The position numbers and the translations under genes were made by a program. DNA of 31,670 bases from a virus. The stretch is from positions 1-31,670 of IMG/VR virus record IMGVR_UViG_3300020410_000042; one strand, 5' to 3'. Positions 1 through 6,915 of this stretch are shown here, in pieces (position 1 is the first letter of the stretch; the number at the start of each line of letters is the position of its first letter). Under the pieces are notes generated by a model, which was given only the letters and a program-made list of their open reading frames with translations, was not told the origin of the DNA and did not search any database.

Positions 1-2
1 AA

Positions 3-1172
3 TTGATTATATTGACTACACTTTACAATATTGATACTAAAGGTAATGCACGCCATTGGACTATTATGGTTGATGGTAATAAGTATTACAGTGAATCTGG
101 TCTTGTTGGTTCCCAATATAAAACTACTCAAACTAAACCGAAGGTTGCAAAGGAGAAAAATGTAGGTAAGACCAATTATGTTTCTGCAAAAGATCAAGCC
201 TATCTGGAAGCAAAAAGAAAATGGGATGAAAGATATGAGAAAGGACATCGAACAACAATTGAGGAAGCTCGTTCAGTTGTTAGTTCATTTTTCAAACCAA
301 TGTTGGCAGAAAAATATTCTGATAAATTGACTGATGGTAATTGGCCTGTGATGGTTCAGCCCAAGTTAGATGGTATTCGTTGTATCATTCGTAGGGAAGG
401 TGATGATCTAGTTGCACGATCCAGAAATGGAAAAGTGTTTGACACACTTGAGTACCTACTGACTGAACTCAACGGTTTGTTCCAGAGATACCCGTTTCTA
501 GTGTTGGATGGTGAGCTTTATAACCATGACTACAAGGATAATTTTAATAAGATTATATCTTTGGTTAGAAAGAAGAAGCCAGACAACCCTACCGAGAAAT
601 GGGATGAAACCTTAAAAGAGGCTCAAGATAGTATCCAGTATTGGGTCTATGATATACCACATATCTACGGCCCTCAAGATATGGATACTCTTTACCATGA
701 AAGGACGTTTGGTTTTATCTATGACGCGATGGAGATTTACCATTGGCCGGATTGTCTCTACTATGTTTCTAACAAGTGGTGTCCTAATCATGATATGGTA
801 CAGCAGGCTCATAAGGAATATATAAATGCTGGGTTTGAAGGTTCTATGGTTAGGATAAATAAGGGGTATGAGAATGGACGTTCTAAGTCTCTTTTGAAGT
901 TTAAAGAATTTAGTGATGCTGAGTATTTGGTAATAGGAATTGATGAAGGTGAAGGTAATCGTTCAGGTACTGCTAAGCATCTTGTCTGTCAGGATTTAGA
1001 AACGGGTAAACAGTTCAATAGTAATATCAAGGGAACATTTGAGTGGTACAAAGAACTACTTGATAATAAAGATAATTATATAGGTAAGTTAGTTACAGTT
1101 CAGTATGCTAATTTAACACCAGACGGAATACCACGTTTTCCGTTTGCAATTGCGTTTAGGGATTATGAATGA
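3..1172 (+). CDS. ATP-dependent DNA ligase (5' end at window edge)
   Basis: Seals nicks in phage DNA by ligase adenylylation, AMP transfer to the 5' phosphate and phosphodiester formation. The adenylation motif KLDG is at about residues 121-124, with K121 the expected AMP-lysine. Downstream nucleotidyltransferase motifs are visible: SRNGK (about 140-144), LVLDGELY (about 167-174), EGSMVRI (motif IV) and LLKFKEF (motif V). A C-terminal OB-fold-like part follows. The N-terminal 60 residues, with a W/G-containing stretch, resemble a WGR-type DNA-binding domain. The first usable codon is TTG at position 3; the frame is open to the window edge, so the true ATG may lie just upstream. The stop overlaps the ATG of the next gene, which implies translational coupling to thyX within a nucleotide/DNA metabolism group. 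Confidence 0.93.
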   Translation: MIILTTLYNIDTKGNARHWTIMVDGNKYYSESGLVGSQYKTTQTKPKVAKEKNVGKTNYVSAKDQAYLEAKRKWDERYEKGHRTTIEEARSVVSSFFKPMLAEKYSDKLTDGNWPVMVQPKLDGIRCIIRREGDDLVARSRNGKVFDTLEYLLTELNGLFQRYPFLVLDGELYNHDYKDNFNKIISLVRKKKPDNPTEKWDETLKEAQDSIQYWVYDIPHIYGPQDMDTLYHERTFGFIYDAMEIYHWPDCLYYVSNKWCPNHDMVQQAHKEYINAGFEGSMVRINKGYENGRSKSLLKFKEFSDAEYLVIGIDEGEGNRSGTAKHLVCQDLETGKQFNSNIKGTFEWYKELLDNKDNYIGKLVTVQYANLTPDGIPRFPFAIAFRDYE

Positions 1173-1852
1173 TGGAAGTAACTTTAATTGATAAGATGGG
1201 TACGGACTTAACCGTAGTCAATGCAGCGAGGGTGAGTTTTGGAAAAAAGAAAAAGAAGTTTACAGATGGTGATGCTAGACTTATTAGCTATCTCGCTAGG
1301 CACAATCATTGGACTCCTTTCGGCCACTGCTCTTTACAGTTTCACATCGTGGCTCCAGTATTTGTTGCTAGACAACTAGTTAAGCATCAAGTAGGTTTGG
1401 TTTGGAATGAGATCAGTCGTAGGTATGTAGATTCTACTCCAGAGTGCTATGAGCCAGAACGATGGAGACTTAAAGCTGAGGATAAGAAACAGGGTAGTTC
1501 AGAGCAGATCTATTATAATGAGGTAGTAACCAAAGATGCATATGATGAAAGCATTCCTAGCCCAGGCGGTAATCCTTATGAGATGCCGGGATATAAGTCT
1601 CTATGTAATCAGGCAATCAGTGAATATGACCAGATGATTAAACTTGGTATTTGTCCAGAACAGGCACGTATGGTCTTACCACAGTCAATGATGACAGAGT
1701 GGTATTGGTCTGGTACATTGATGGCTTTCGCAAGAGTCTGTAATCTTCGTTGTAAACCTGATACACAGAAAGAGACAAGGATAGTTGCAAATCAAATAGA
1801 CCTATTAACTAGTGATCTGTTTCCAGTTTCATGGGAGGCATTGAGGAAATAG
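1169..1852 (+). CDS. thyX: FAD-dependent thymidylate synthase ThyX
   Basis: Makes dTMP from dUMP using methylene-tetrahydrofolate and reduced FAD, supplying thymidine for an AT-rich phage genome. The ThyX signature region appears as KHQVGLVWNEISRRY at about residues 73-87. It is a variant of the usual RHRxxSxNExSxRY, with K and Q replacing the arginines and one extra residue; I recall similar forms in marine T4-like phages. The C-terminal part (LPQSMMTEWYWSGTLMAFAR, then KPDTQKETR) corresponds to the conserved ThyX region that ends in the Q-x-E-x-R motif. Length (227 aa) is normal. The start ATGATG overlaps the ligase stop codon, and either of the two ATGs could be used. Confidence 0.9.
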   Translation: MMEVTLIDKMGTDLTVVNAARVSFGKKKKKFTDGDARLISYLARHNHWTPFGHCSLQFHIVAPVFVARQLVKHQVGLVWNEISRRYVDSTPECYEPERWRLKAEDKKQGSSEQIYYNEVVTKDAYDESIPSPGGNPYEMPGYKSLCNQAISEYDQMIKLGICPEQARMVLPQSMMTEWYWSGTLMAFARVCNLRCKPDTQKETRIVANQIDLLTSDLFPVSWEALRK

Positions 1853-1869
1853 TGCAAAGGGATTTGTTG

Positions 1870-2016
1870 ATGGATCAATTAGAACTTTCTTTTCTCATGA
1901 GGAAACGTAGAGAAGAATATATTATTGATTTGGAGGATCGTATAAAAAAGTACAAGAAAAAGACAAAAAAACTTAAAAAGAAAATTAGGAAACTTTCTAA
2001 GAAAAAGGGTGTTTAA
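1870..2016 (+). CDS. Small lysine-rich protein, unknown
   Basis: A 48-residue protein. I chose the ATG at 1870 over the in-frame ATG at 1831 because AAAGGGA (1856-1862) sits at a proper Shine-Dalgarno distance, and the 1831 start would lie inside thyX. The C-terminal half is almost purely K/R/I/L with heptad-like spacing (KKTKKLKKKIRKLSKKK). It is therefore a very basic, probably helical or coiled-coil segment that could bind nucleic acid. No family is recognised. It is plausibly a phage accessory protein; the function is unknown. Confidence 0.55.
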   Translation: MDQLELSFLMRKRREEYIIDLEDRIKKYKKKTKKLKKKIRKLSKKKGV

Positions 2017-2029
2017 ATATGGTCAAAAA

Positions 2030-2037
2030 TATAAATA
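2030..2037 (+). promoter_or_regulatory. T4-type late promoter motif TATAAATA (candidate)
   Basis: An exact TATAAATA octamer lies between two genes, just before the ORF at 2047. With T4 late-promoter geometry the start would be near 2043, leaving only about 4 nt of leader and placing the AAGG Shine-Dalgarno (2037-2040) outside the transcript. The octamer will also occur by chance in DNA this AT-rich, so this is only a candidate. Confidence 0.3.
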
Positions 2038-2046
2038 AGGTTATTG

Positions 2047-2277
2047 ATGGCTAGACATCATTCAAAATATGTTAGCCATCAAGATGTTATTCAAAAATGT
2101 CTATCAACTTATTATGGAGAACTTTTTCAGAACATGCCATTTACTTGGTATGTAGATCGTGTACATGAAAGTGTTGGTAGAAAAATGGGTGTTAAAGTAA
2201 CTCGCGAAGAAGTTATAAAAACTTTAGCACATTTCTTAGAAGGAAAAGTGGATTTTTGCCCACATTGTTTAAAATAA
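2047..2277 (+). CDS. Hypothetical protein, 76 aa
   Basis: An unrecognised small soluble protein. ATG 2047 is preferred over TTG 2044 because AAGG (2037-2040) lies 6 nt upstream of the ATG. The sequence is mixed charged and aromatic, with helical stretches, and ends in CPHCLK, a single CxxC pair close to the C-terminus. The CxxC could bind metal in a dimer or be redox active, but nothing else supports this. Neighbours are also small unknown genes of a T4-like accessory cluster. Confidence 0.6.
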   Translation: MARHHSKYVSHQDVIQKCLSTYYGELFQNMPFTWYVDRVHESVGRKMGVKVTREEVIKTLAHFLEGKVDFCPHCLK

Positions 2278-2288
2278 AAAGGAGAAAG

Positions 2289-2504
2289 ATGAAATTTAAT
2301 TTTTTTAGCGAAGATGACGATGTTCCCCTACCTAAATATATAGTAAGGCGTGAAAGCATTGGTTATAGTTCAAGAAAAGTTTGGACTGTTCGTGAAAGAA
2401 ATGGTGAAAATAAATTAGTAACTGTTATGAGGAGTAAGAATGAAGCTACAGGATGGATTGAAAGACAGTGTTCACATATTGGTAATAGGAGACATTATTG
2501 TTGA
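2289..2504 (+). CDS. Hypothetical protein, 71 aa
   Basis: No family recognised. The start at 2289 is set by a strong Shine-Dalgarno, AAGGAG (2279-2284), 4 nt upstream; an earlier in-frame ATG (2256) lies inside the preceding gene and has no such site. The N-terminus is short, aromatic and acidic (FNFFSEDDD). The centre (about residues 17-55) is basic and probably beta-rich, with a pattern like a small transcript- or DNA-binding domain, but this is weak. Its 3' end overlaps the following kinase gene by 65 nt, an unusually long overlap that is supported by good ribosome binding sites for both genes. Confidence 0.6.
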   Translation: MKFNFFSEDDDVPLPKYIVRRESIGYSSRKVWTVRERNGENKLVTVMRSKNEATGWIERQCSHIGNRRHYC

Positions 2505-3471
2505 TAGGTATATTACAGGTACTAGTACAAAAATGTCTTTTGAGGCTCCAGTTCCTATATTGGATTATAAGAATGAGGAATTGAGGTTGGGTGGTGCTGG
2601 AAATGTTGCACTTAATCTTAAGTATTTAGATTCTTCATGTAAGGTATCTTTGATGGGTGTTGTTGGTGATGATTATCATGGCCAATGGGTGGTAGATGAA
2701 TTAGAAAATTATGATATAGATAATTACTTTATTCATGTTGATGATTCTGATATAACTAATTGTAAAACTAGGTATATTACTGGAACATCTCAAATGATGC
2801 GTCTTGATAAATCTCCGCAAAAAACTTATCATAATCTTGAAAGTATAGTATTAGCTTGTGATAATATTAAGTTTGATATGATAATTGTTTCAGATTATGA
2901 TTATGGGGTCTTAAATAAAGATTCTATTGAATCACTGAAACAATCTGCAAAATGTCCAATCATAGTAGATCCAAAACTTAAAAATTTCTGGGATTATAGT
3001 GGTGTTTATTGTATTAAGCCTAATCGTAGAGAGATTACTGAGGCATTATATTATAAACTTCGTAAGAGAACAGTTGACCATAATGATATTGATTCATCTC
3101 TTGATAGTTTAATTTATGAAATGAATAAATATCATAAATCTCAATATATTGTAGTTACAGATGGTGATAGGGGTATGTGTTGGTATGATTCTGAGGATTC
3201 ATCTTATTCGTATCTCAAAGGAATTCCTGCAAAATTGGTTGATGTTACTGGTGCAGGAGATACTGTAATTTCCACATTGGGGTATTCGTTGGCTAAAGGA
3301 TATTCTTTTGAAAAGTCTTTGAAATATTCTAACATAGCTGCTTCAAGATCTGTTGAACAGTTGGGTTGTGGGTATGTTGATTTTTCGGGTATTCTTTCAG
3401 AAATTAAGGGAACTTATAGTAAGGAAGGTGAGTTATGGCATCAACAAGAATTGGAGAATATTCGAGTCTGA
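2440..3471 (+). CDS. PfkB-family sugar kinase, HldE/RfaE N-terminal (heptose-7-phosphate kinase) type
   Basis: Predicted to phosphorylate a sugar phosphate at C1, by analogy with the kinase half of HldE, which makes D-glycero-beta-D-manno-heptose 1,7-bisphosphate for ADP-heptose. HldE-like landmarks are VIGDIIVDRYITG (about 15-27), SFEAPVPIL (33-41), LGGAGNVALNL (50-60), SDYDYGVL (151-158), KPNRREI (193-199) and the PfkB ATP-site signature DVTGAGDT (268-275), with D274 the expected catalytic base. The protein is 343 aa and has no C-terminal cytidylyltransferase domain, unlike bifunctional HldE. The start has a good Shine-Dalgarno, GAGGAG (2429-2434). A HldD-like epimerase lies 2.3 kb downstream, which supports a heptose role. 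The exact substrate is inferred. Confidence 0.8.
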   Translation: MKLQDGLKDSVHILVIGDIIVDRYITGTSTKMSFEAPVPILDYKNEELRLGGAGNVALNLKYLDSSCKVSLMGVVGDDYHGQWVVDELENYDIDNYFIHVDDSDITNCKTRYITGTSQMMRLDKSPQKTYHNLESIVLACDNIKFDMIIVSDYDYGVLNKDSIESLKQSAKCPIIVDPKLKNFWDYSGVYCIKPNRREITEALYYKLRKRTVDHNDIDSSLDSLIYEMNKYHKSQYIVVTDGDRGMCWYDSEDSSYSYLKGIPAKLVDVTGAGDTVISTLGYSLAKGYSFEKSLKYSNIAASRSVEQLGCGYVDFSGILSEIKGTYSKEGELWHQQELENIRV

Positions 3472-3584
3472 TTTATTCAATTAGACAGAACAATAATTAC
3501 CATAAAATTAAAAAAGTTAAAAAAACTTTAAAGGCGAATAAGGAGCAAGATCATGGCGAGAAGAAGGGGAAGTTTAGGAAGTAG
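3435..3584 (+). CDS. Small basic overlapping gene, 49 aa
   Basis: An ATG at 3435 opens a 49-residue frame starting MASTRIGEYSSLIYSIRQNN and ending KKGKFRK. It is preceded by AAGGAAGGTGAG (3421-3432), a good Shine-Dalgarno. It overlaps the kinase 3' end (to 3471) and the start of the 3553 gene, and it fills the otherwise empty 81-nt gap between them. The product is very basic and probably helical in its second half. No family is recognised. The dense packing and good ribosome site favour a real gene, but its length alone is not decisive. Confidence 0.5.
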   Translation: MASTRIGEYSSLIYSIRQNNNYHKIKKVKKTLKANKEQDHGEKKGKFRK

Positions 3585-3888
3585 ATTAGGTTTAGGTAAT
3601 TTGGTTGATAATGTCATTGAAAAAATCATGGAACAATTCTTAGAGGAAGGTAGTGATTTAATTGAATTGATTCTTGATAGAATTAAAGAGAGTGATTTGA
3701 TTGATGGTATTATTGAGGAAGTTACTGAGTCAGTTATTGAAGAAATAATAGAAGCTCTTACAGGTAGAGAGGCTGATATTGAATTGGGGGATGATGACGA
3801 TGATGGTGATTGGGATGATGAAGATGAAGAACGTGTTCTTGATATGAGAACAGATGTTTTAGATGATGATGAGTTTGGAATAGAATAA
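3553..3888 (+). CDS. Acidic hypothetical protein, 111 aa
   Basis: Unrecognised. Three parts are visible: a basic N-terminus (MARRRGSLGSRLGLG); a central amphipathic helical region (about 16-70) of repeated I/L/V-E-E-I patterns that looks like a coiled coil or oligomerisation segment; and a strongly acidic tail (about 75-95) with runs of D and E around one W. Start ATG 3553 follows AAGGAG (3540-3545). Its stop shares a base with the ATG of the next gene (TAATG). The acidic tail could bind a basic partner or mimic DNA; no function is assigned. Confidence 0.7.
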   Translation: MARRRGSLGSRLGLGNLVDNVIEKIMEQFLEEGSDLIELILDRIKESDLIDGIIEEVTESVIEEIIEALTGREADIELGDDDDDGDWDDEDEERVLDMRTDVLDDDEFGIE

Positions 3889-4148
3889 TGCCATTATACG
3901 ATTATAAATGCAAGACATGTAACCATACATGGGAAGAACAACAGACTATTGAGTCTCGTAATGTTCCGAGATACAATCCGTGCCCTGAATGCGGTACTTC
4001 TGATAATATTATTTTATTAATTGGTAAACCTTCGATTGGTGATGTAGTTAGAATGGGTATTAAGAAACCAGATAATCATGTAGTTGATAGACTTAAAGAG
4101 GTGCAGAAAACTATGCCAAATGCTAATATAAAATCTAGGTATATATAG
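3888..4148 (+). CDS. FmdB-type zinc-ribbon protein
   Basis: A small putative regulatory zinc-ribbon protein of the FmdB family, which I recall as recurrent in T4-like marine phages. It begins MPLYDYKCKTC, the typical FmdB opening, and has two CxxC pairs (C8/C11 and C32/C35) that would bind one zinc ion. The C-terminal half (about 50-86) is unstructured or helical and basic. Translation is coupled to the upstream gene by a TAATG overlap. In FmdB relatives the molecular role is poorly known; nucleic-acid or protein binding is likely. Confidence 0.82.
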   Translation: MPLYDYKCKTCNHTWEEQQTIESRNVPRYNPCPECGTSDNIILLIGKPSIGDVVRMGIKKPDNHVVDRLKEVQKTMPNANIKSRYI

Positions 4149-4157
4149 GGAGTTATG

Positions 4158-4691
4158 ATGGCAAACTTAGAAACTTTTGATGAAATTATAGAGGTGGTGC
4201 TCGAGCATGAAGGTGGATATGTTGATGATCCTGATGATCGTGGCGGAGCCACAAATTGGGGCGTTACTCAGGCAGTTTACGAGAATTTTGTTGGATATAA
4301 ATGCGATAAAGAAGAAATAAAGAATATGGATGAGGAGACTGCAAAAGAGATTTATCATGAGAAGTTTTGGAAACCTTCTCGGGCTGATAAGTTACCTGCA
4401 GAAGTAAGAGAAACTTATTTTGATATGGTGGTAAATCATGGCCAGGGTGGGGCAGTTAAAATTCTTCAGCAGGCCTGTAACAATAAACGTAAACCAGAGA
4501 ATTATATTGATGTAGATGGTGGTATCGGCCCAAATACAATTCGAGCTGCAAAAAATCTTAAAAACTGGGAACTTCAGGTTGAGCGTTCTGGTTATTATTG
4601 GAATTTAGTATTTAAGGGGTCTAAGTATACTCAACGTACTAGTCAAGTAAAATTTATTCGTGGGTGGATTCGTAGGTGTTTCAAACTTTAA
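4158..4691 (+). CDS. Endolysin, GH108-type N-acetylmuramidase
   Basis: Predicted to cleave peptidoglycan at the end of infection. It carries the GH108 (Glyco_hydro_108) N-terminal signature, with the catalytic glutamate expected in HEGGY (E18), followed by DDPDDRGGATNWGVTQ (24-39). The C-terminal part (about 95-177), with DGGIGPNT and W-rich segments, fits the companion peptidoglycan-binding region of this family. No signal peptide is seen, so a holin would be needed. The start is ATG 4158, or 4155 just before it; AGGGAG (4147-4152) gives better spacing to 4158. The 3' end overlaps the next gene by 16 nt. At 177 aa it is typical of the family. Confidence 0.88.
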   Translation: MANLETFDEIIEVVLEHEGGYVDDPDDRGGATNWGVTQAVYENFVGYKCDKEEIKNMDEETAKEIYHEKFWKPSRADKLPAEVRETYFDMVVNHGQGGAVKILQQACNNKRKPENYIDVDGGIGPNTIRAAKNLKNWELQVERSGYYWNLVFKGSKYTQRTSQVKFIRGWIRRCFKL

Positions 4692-5449
4692 AAGACAGTA
4701 AAAAATTTAATATAGATTTGATGAGTTTAGATTTGCCAGAATTAGATCGTTATACGTATCGGTTTGATGATGGCAAAACTGAACGCTATTATAGGTTAGA
4801 TGATAATCATTATTTTGCATCAGTAACTACAATGATGGGAGAATGGCCATCTAAGAAAAAGTTTTTAGCAGATTGGAGAAAAAGAGTAGGGGATAAAGAA
4901 GCTGATCGTAAAATGAATAAAGGTGGTAATCGTGGAACTAGGATGCATGAAATATGTGAAAGGTATTTGATGAATGATCCAAATCCATATAAGGGAGAGT
5001 TTCCCGATTCCATAGAATTATTTCGTATGGTTCAACCTGTCTTAAATGAGAGAATAGATAACATTAGAGCTGTTGAAGCTAGGTTGTTCTCTAAAAAACT
5101 TTTGTTGGCAGGAACAGTTGATTTGATTGCAGATTTTGATGGGGAGTTATCTATTATAGATTTTAAGAGTGCACATAACAATCCGAGTGAAGGTGTTTTA
5201 GAGAGTCATGCAATTCAGATGTGTGCGTATTCTGTTATGTGGGAAGAATTAACTGGTATAGATATCGAAAGAATGGTCAATATATATGCAGTCAATAGTG
5301 GTCAATACAGTACTGCAGATAGATTTTCGTTTGGTTCTAAGTGTAATGTCATTAGTAAAACTGAATGGCTACCTAAGTTATATCAAGCAAGATATGAATA
5401 TGAGAAGGCCAAGTCATTGAGAAAAATAGTTAGTAAACAATTGGAGTAG
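4676..5449 (+). CDS. PD-(D/E)XK exonuclease (Cas4/MGME1-like)
   Basis: Predicted DNA exonuclease for recombination or repair of phage DNA. The core nuclease motifs are AGTVDLIADFDG (about 141-152, acidic metal ligand) and LSIIDFKSA (about 154-162, the D-x-K element). A preceding GTRMHEICERYL helix (about 83-94) carries the conserved H-E of this superfamily, and a following Q-x-x-A-Y motif (QMCAYSVMW) is also typical. The frame opens with GTG at 4676 inside the endolysin gene; ATG 4721 is an alternative start that drops 15 residues. Neither has a strong Shine-Dalgarno. Similar proteins are annotated as exonucleases in marine T4-like phages. Confidence 0.75.
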   Translation: MFQTLKDSKKFNIDLMSLDLPELDRYTYRFDDGKTERYYRLDDNHYFASVTTMMGEWPSKKKFLADWRKRVGDKEADRKMNKGGNRGTRMHEICERYLMNDPNPYKGEFPDSIELFRMVQPVLNERIDNIRAVEARLFSKKLLLAGTVDLIADFDGELSIIDFKSAHNNPSEGVLESHAIQMCAYSVMWEELTGIDIERMVNIYAVNSGQYSTADRFSFGSKCNVISKTEWLPKLYQARYEYEKAKSLRKIVSKQLE

Positions 5450-5454
5450 GGATA

Positions 5455-5796
5455 ATGTCAGATGAATACATGGAAAATAGAGTTGACGAAACACATAAGG
5501 CCGAGTGGCATAATTATGCAGGTCTTGGAAGTCTTATTTCTATTATACTGCCTGTATTGTCTGAGTTTGAAGGAGTTGGAGAAGAATTTATAATGGGTGT
5601 TGGTGGGGCTTCAGCTGCATCGGTATTTGTTATTATGATGAAAATAGGTAGGGTTACTGCTTGTGTTGGTGATTTACATCAGGAACAGGATGTTAGAAAC
5701 CAAGAAGCTGAAGAAGAAAATAAAGAGCGTCTTAGAATGGAAAAACAAAGACGCAAAGATTCGGATTATCTAAACGATCCGATAGGATGGGAATAA
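5455..5796 (+). CDS. Small membrane protein, possible holin
   Basis: 113 residues with two hydrophobic segments (about 22-38, GLGSLISIILPVL; about 45-65, FIMGVGGASAASVFVIMM) separated by a short acidic loop. A highly charged, probably coiled-coil C-terminal half (about 75-113) follows. Size, two membrane segments and a charged tail fit a class II holin. The endolysin lies just upstream, with only the exonuclease between. No holin family is recognised with certainty, so this is inference; a generic membrane accessory protein is equally possible. The start follows GGAGTAGGG (5442-5450). Confidence 0.45.
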   Translation: MSDEYMENRVDETHKAEWHNYAGLGSLISIILPVLSEFEGVGEEFIMGVGGASAASVFVIMMKIGRVTACVGDLHQEQDVRNQEAEEENKERLRMEKQRRKDSDYLNDPIGWE

Positions 5797-5798
5797 TG

Positions 5799-6617
5799 AT
5801 GACGTACTTAGTTACAGGTTCTAATGGAATGATTGGTAGTCAAATATATAAGGAATTGAGGCGTATGGGTTGGAATACTCATAGTCTTAATACATCTGAA
5901 ATAGATGAATGTAATACTCAGAAAGATTTACAGAGTTTGATTACTAGTAAAATTAGATCAGTTAATGGGGTGTTTCATGTTGGAGCTATAGCAGATACTA
6001 GTGATTTTAGTGCAGATGTGTTATACTATAATTATCATATTACTAAATTGATTATTAATTCTTGTTCTCATTGGAATGTTCCTTTAATATTTTCTTCCAC
6101 ACAAATGGTTAAGGGTAGAAGTGAGGTTGGGTATCCAGAAAATATCTATGGGTGGTCAAAGGTTATGTGTGAAGATTATGGTTTAGCAAAAGCTCCGTAT
6201 ATATTACCTTTTATTGCTCTTAGGTATACAAATGTATATGGGCCGGGTGAAGAAGCTAAGGGTAGAAATGCTTCTCTTGCATATCAGGGTTGGTTATCTA
6301 AAAGGATAGATTTATGGGATGCTAAAAGAGATTTTGTGTATGTTAAGGATGTAGTTAGTGCCAATATCTATGCAATGAATAATATTAAAACTTCGGGAAC
6401 TTATTGGGTTGCTTCTGGAGAAACACGTTCAGTGATGGATTTGGTTGGTAATATGGGAGATGATATAACTATTGGTACAAAGAGTGAAAATTCTGCACCG
6501 CCATGGTTTCAGTGGGAAACTTCATGTGATCCTAATAGGTTTATGTCGGGGTGGACACCTAAATATACTATTGAGAGTGGAACTGCAGATTATTTAAATT
6601 ATTTAAAAAATAATTGA
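5799..6617 (+). CDS. NAD(P)-dependent sugar epimerase, HldD-like
   Basis: An extended SDR-family enzyme closest in pattern to HldD, which converts ADP-D-glycero-D-manno-heptose to the L-glycero epimer. Visible features are the Rossmann motif TGSNGMIG (6-13), FHVGAIADTS (59-68, like the HldD FHEGACSST), FSST (98-101) as the Ser/Thr site, the YxxxK pair Y117/K121, RYTNVYGPG (142-150) followed by an AKG lysine (K154) where HldD also has a lysine, and KRDFVYVKDV. Length (272 aa) is a little below HldD. Starts at 5787, 5796 and 5799 are possible; 5799 has the best spacing to AGGATGGGA and begins the Rossmann strand directly. It may act with the HldE-like kinase upstream; the substrate is inferred. 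Confidence 0.8.
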   Translation: MTYLVTGSNGMIGSQIYKELRRMGWNTHSLNTSEIDECNTQKDLQSLITSKIRSVNGVFHVGAIADTSDFSADVLYYNYHITKLIINSCSHWNVPLIFSSTQMVKGRSEVGYPENIYGWSKVMCEDYGLAKAPYILPFIALRYTNVYGPGEEAKGRNASLAYQGWLSKRIDLWDAKRDFVYVKDVVSANIYAMNNIKTSGTYWVASGETRSVMDLVGNMGDDITIGTKSENSAPPWFQWETSCDPNRFMSGWTPKYTIESGTADYLNYLKNN

Positions 6618-6625
6618 AATTGGCC

Positions 6626-6655
6626 TTGACTTTTGCTACTGTAATATGGTATAAT
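6626..6655 (+). promoter_or_regulatory. Sigma70-type promoter
   Basis: TTGACT (6626-6631, one mismatch to TTGACA) and a perfect TATAAT (6650-6655) are separated by 18 bp, in the only sizeable gap of this stretch. Transcription should start near 6662. A Shine-Dalgarno, AAGGGAGAG (6668-6676), precedes ATG 6682. This is the best host-type promoter in the window and should drive the 77-aa gene, SemiSWEET, flagellin and probably gp33-gp59. Confidence 0.8.
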
Positions 6656-6681
6656 ATGTATTGTAATAAGGGAGAGAAAAA

Positions 6682-6915
6682 ATGATTCGTTTAAGAGTTT
6701 CGACATTAAATCCAAAATTTGAAGTTGAAATTGAAACTGATGATAAGGACTTTAAGAAGGTTAAGAAATTGTTGGATCATGTAATTGAGAAGTTGGGGAG
6801 TAATGATAGTTCAACTATTAGTGTTTCGCCACCATCTTTACCTCTTAGTGTTCCTACTGATTTTAGCATTAAAATAGATGATGGAGAGAAATTAAATACT
6901 CATATGGACTTATAG
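6682..6915 (+). CDS. Hypothetical protein, 77 aa
   Basis: First gene behind the sigma70-type promoter. The N-terminal half (1-50) looks like a small beta-alpha unit (IRLRVSTLNPKFEVEIE, then a K/D-rich helix). The rest (about 52-77) is S/P-rich and probably disordered. No family is recognised. A strong ribosome site (AAGGGAGAG, 6668-6676) precedes the start. The stop TAG abuts the ATG of the next gene without a gap. Its place suggests an early-expressed protein; its function is unknown. Confidence 0.7.
   Translation: MIRLRVSTLNPKFEVEIETDDKDFKKVKKLLDHVIEKLGSNDSSTISVSPPSLPLSVPTDFSIKIDDGEKLNTHMDL

Noticed and set aside
1831-1869. Upstream ATG 1831 for the lysine-rich gene
   Set aside because: It lies inside thyX without a ribosome site; ATG 1870 has AAAGGGA at suitable spacing.
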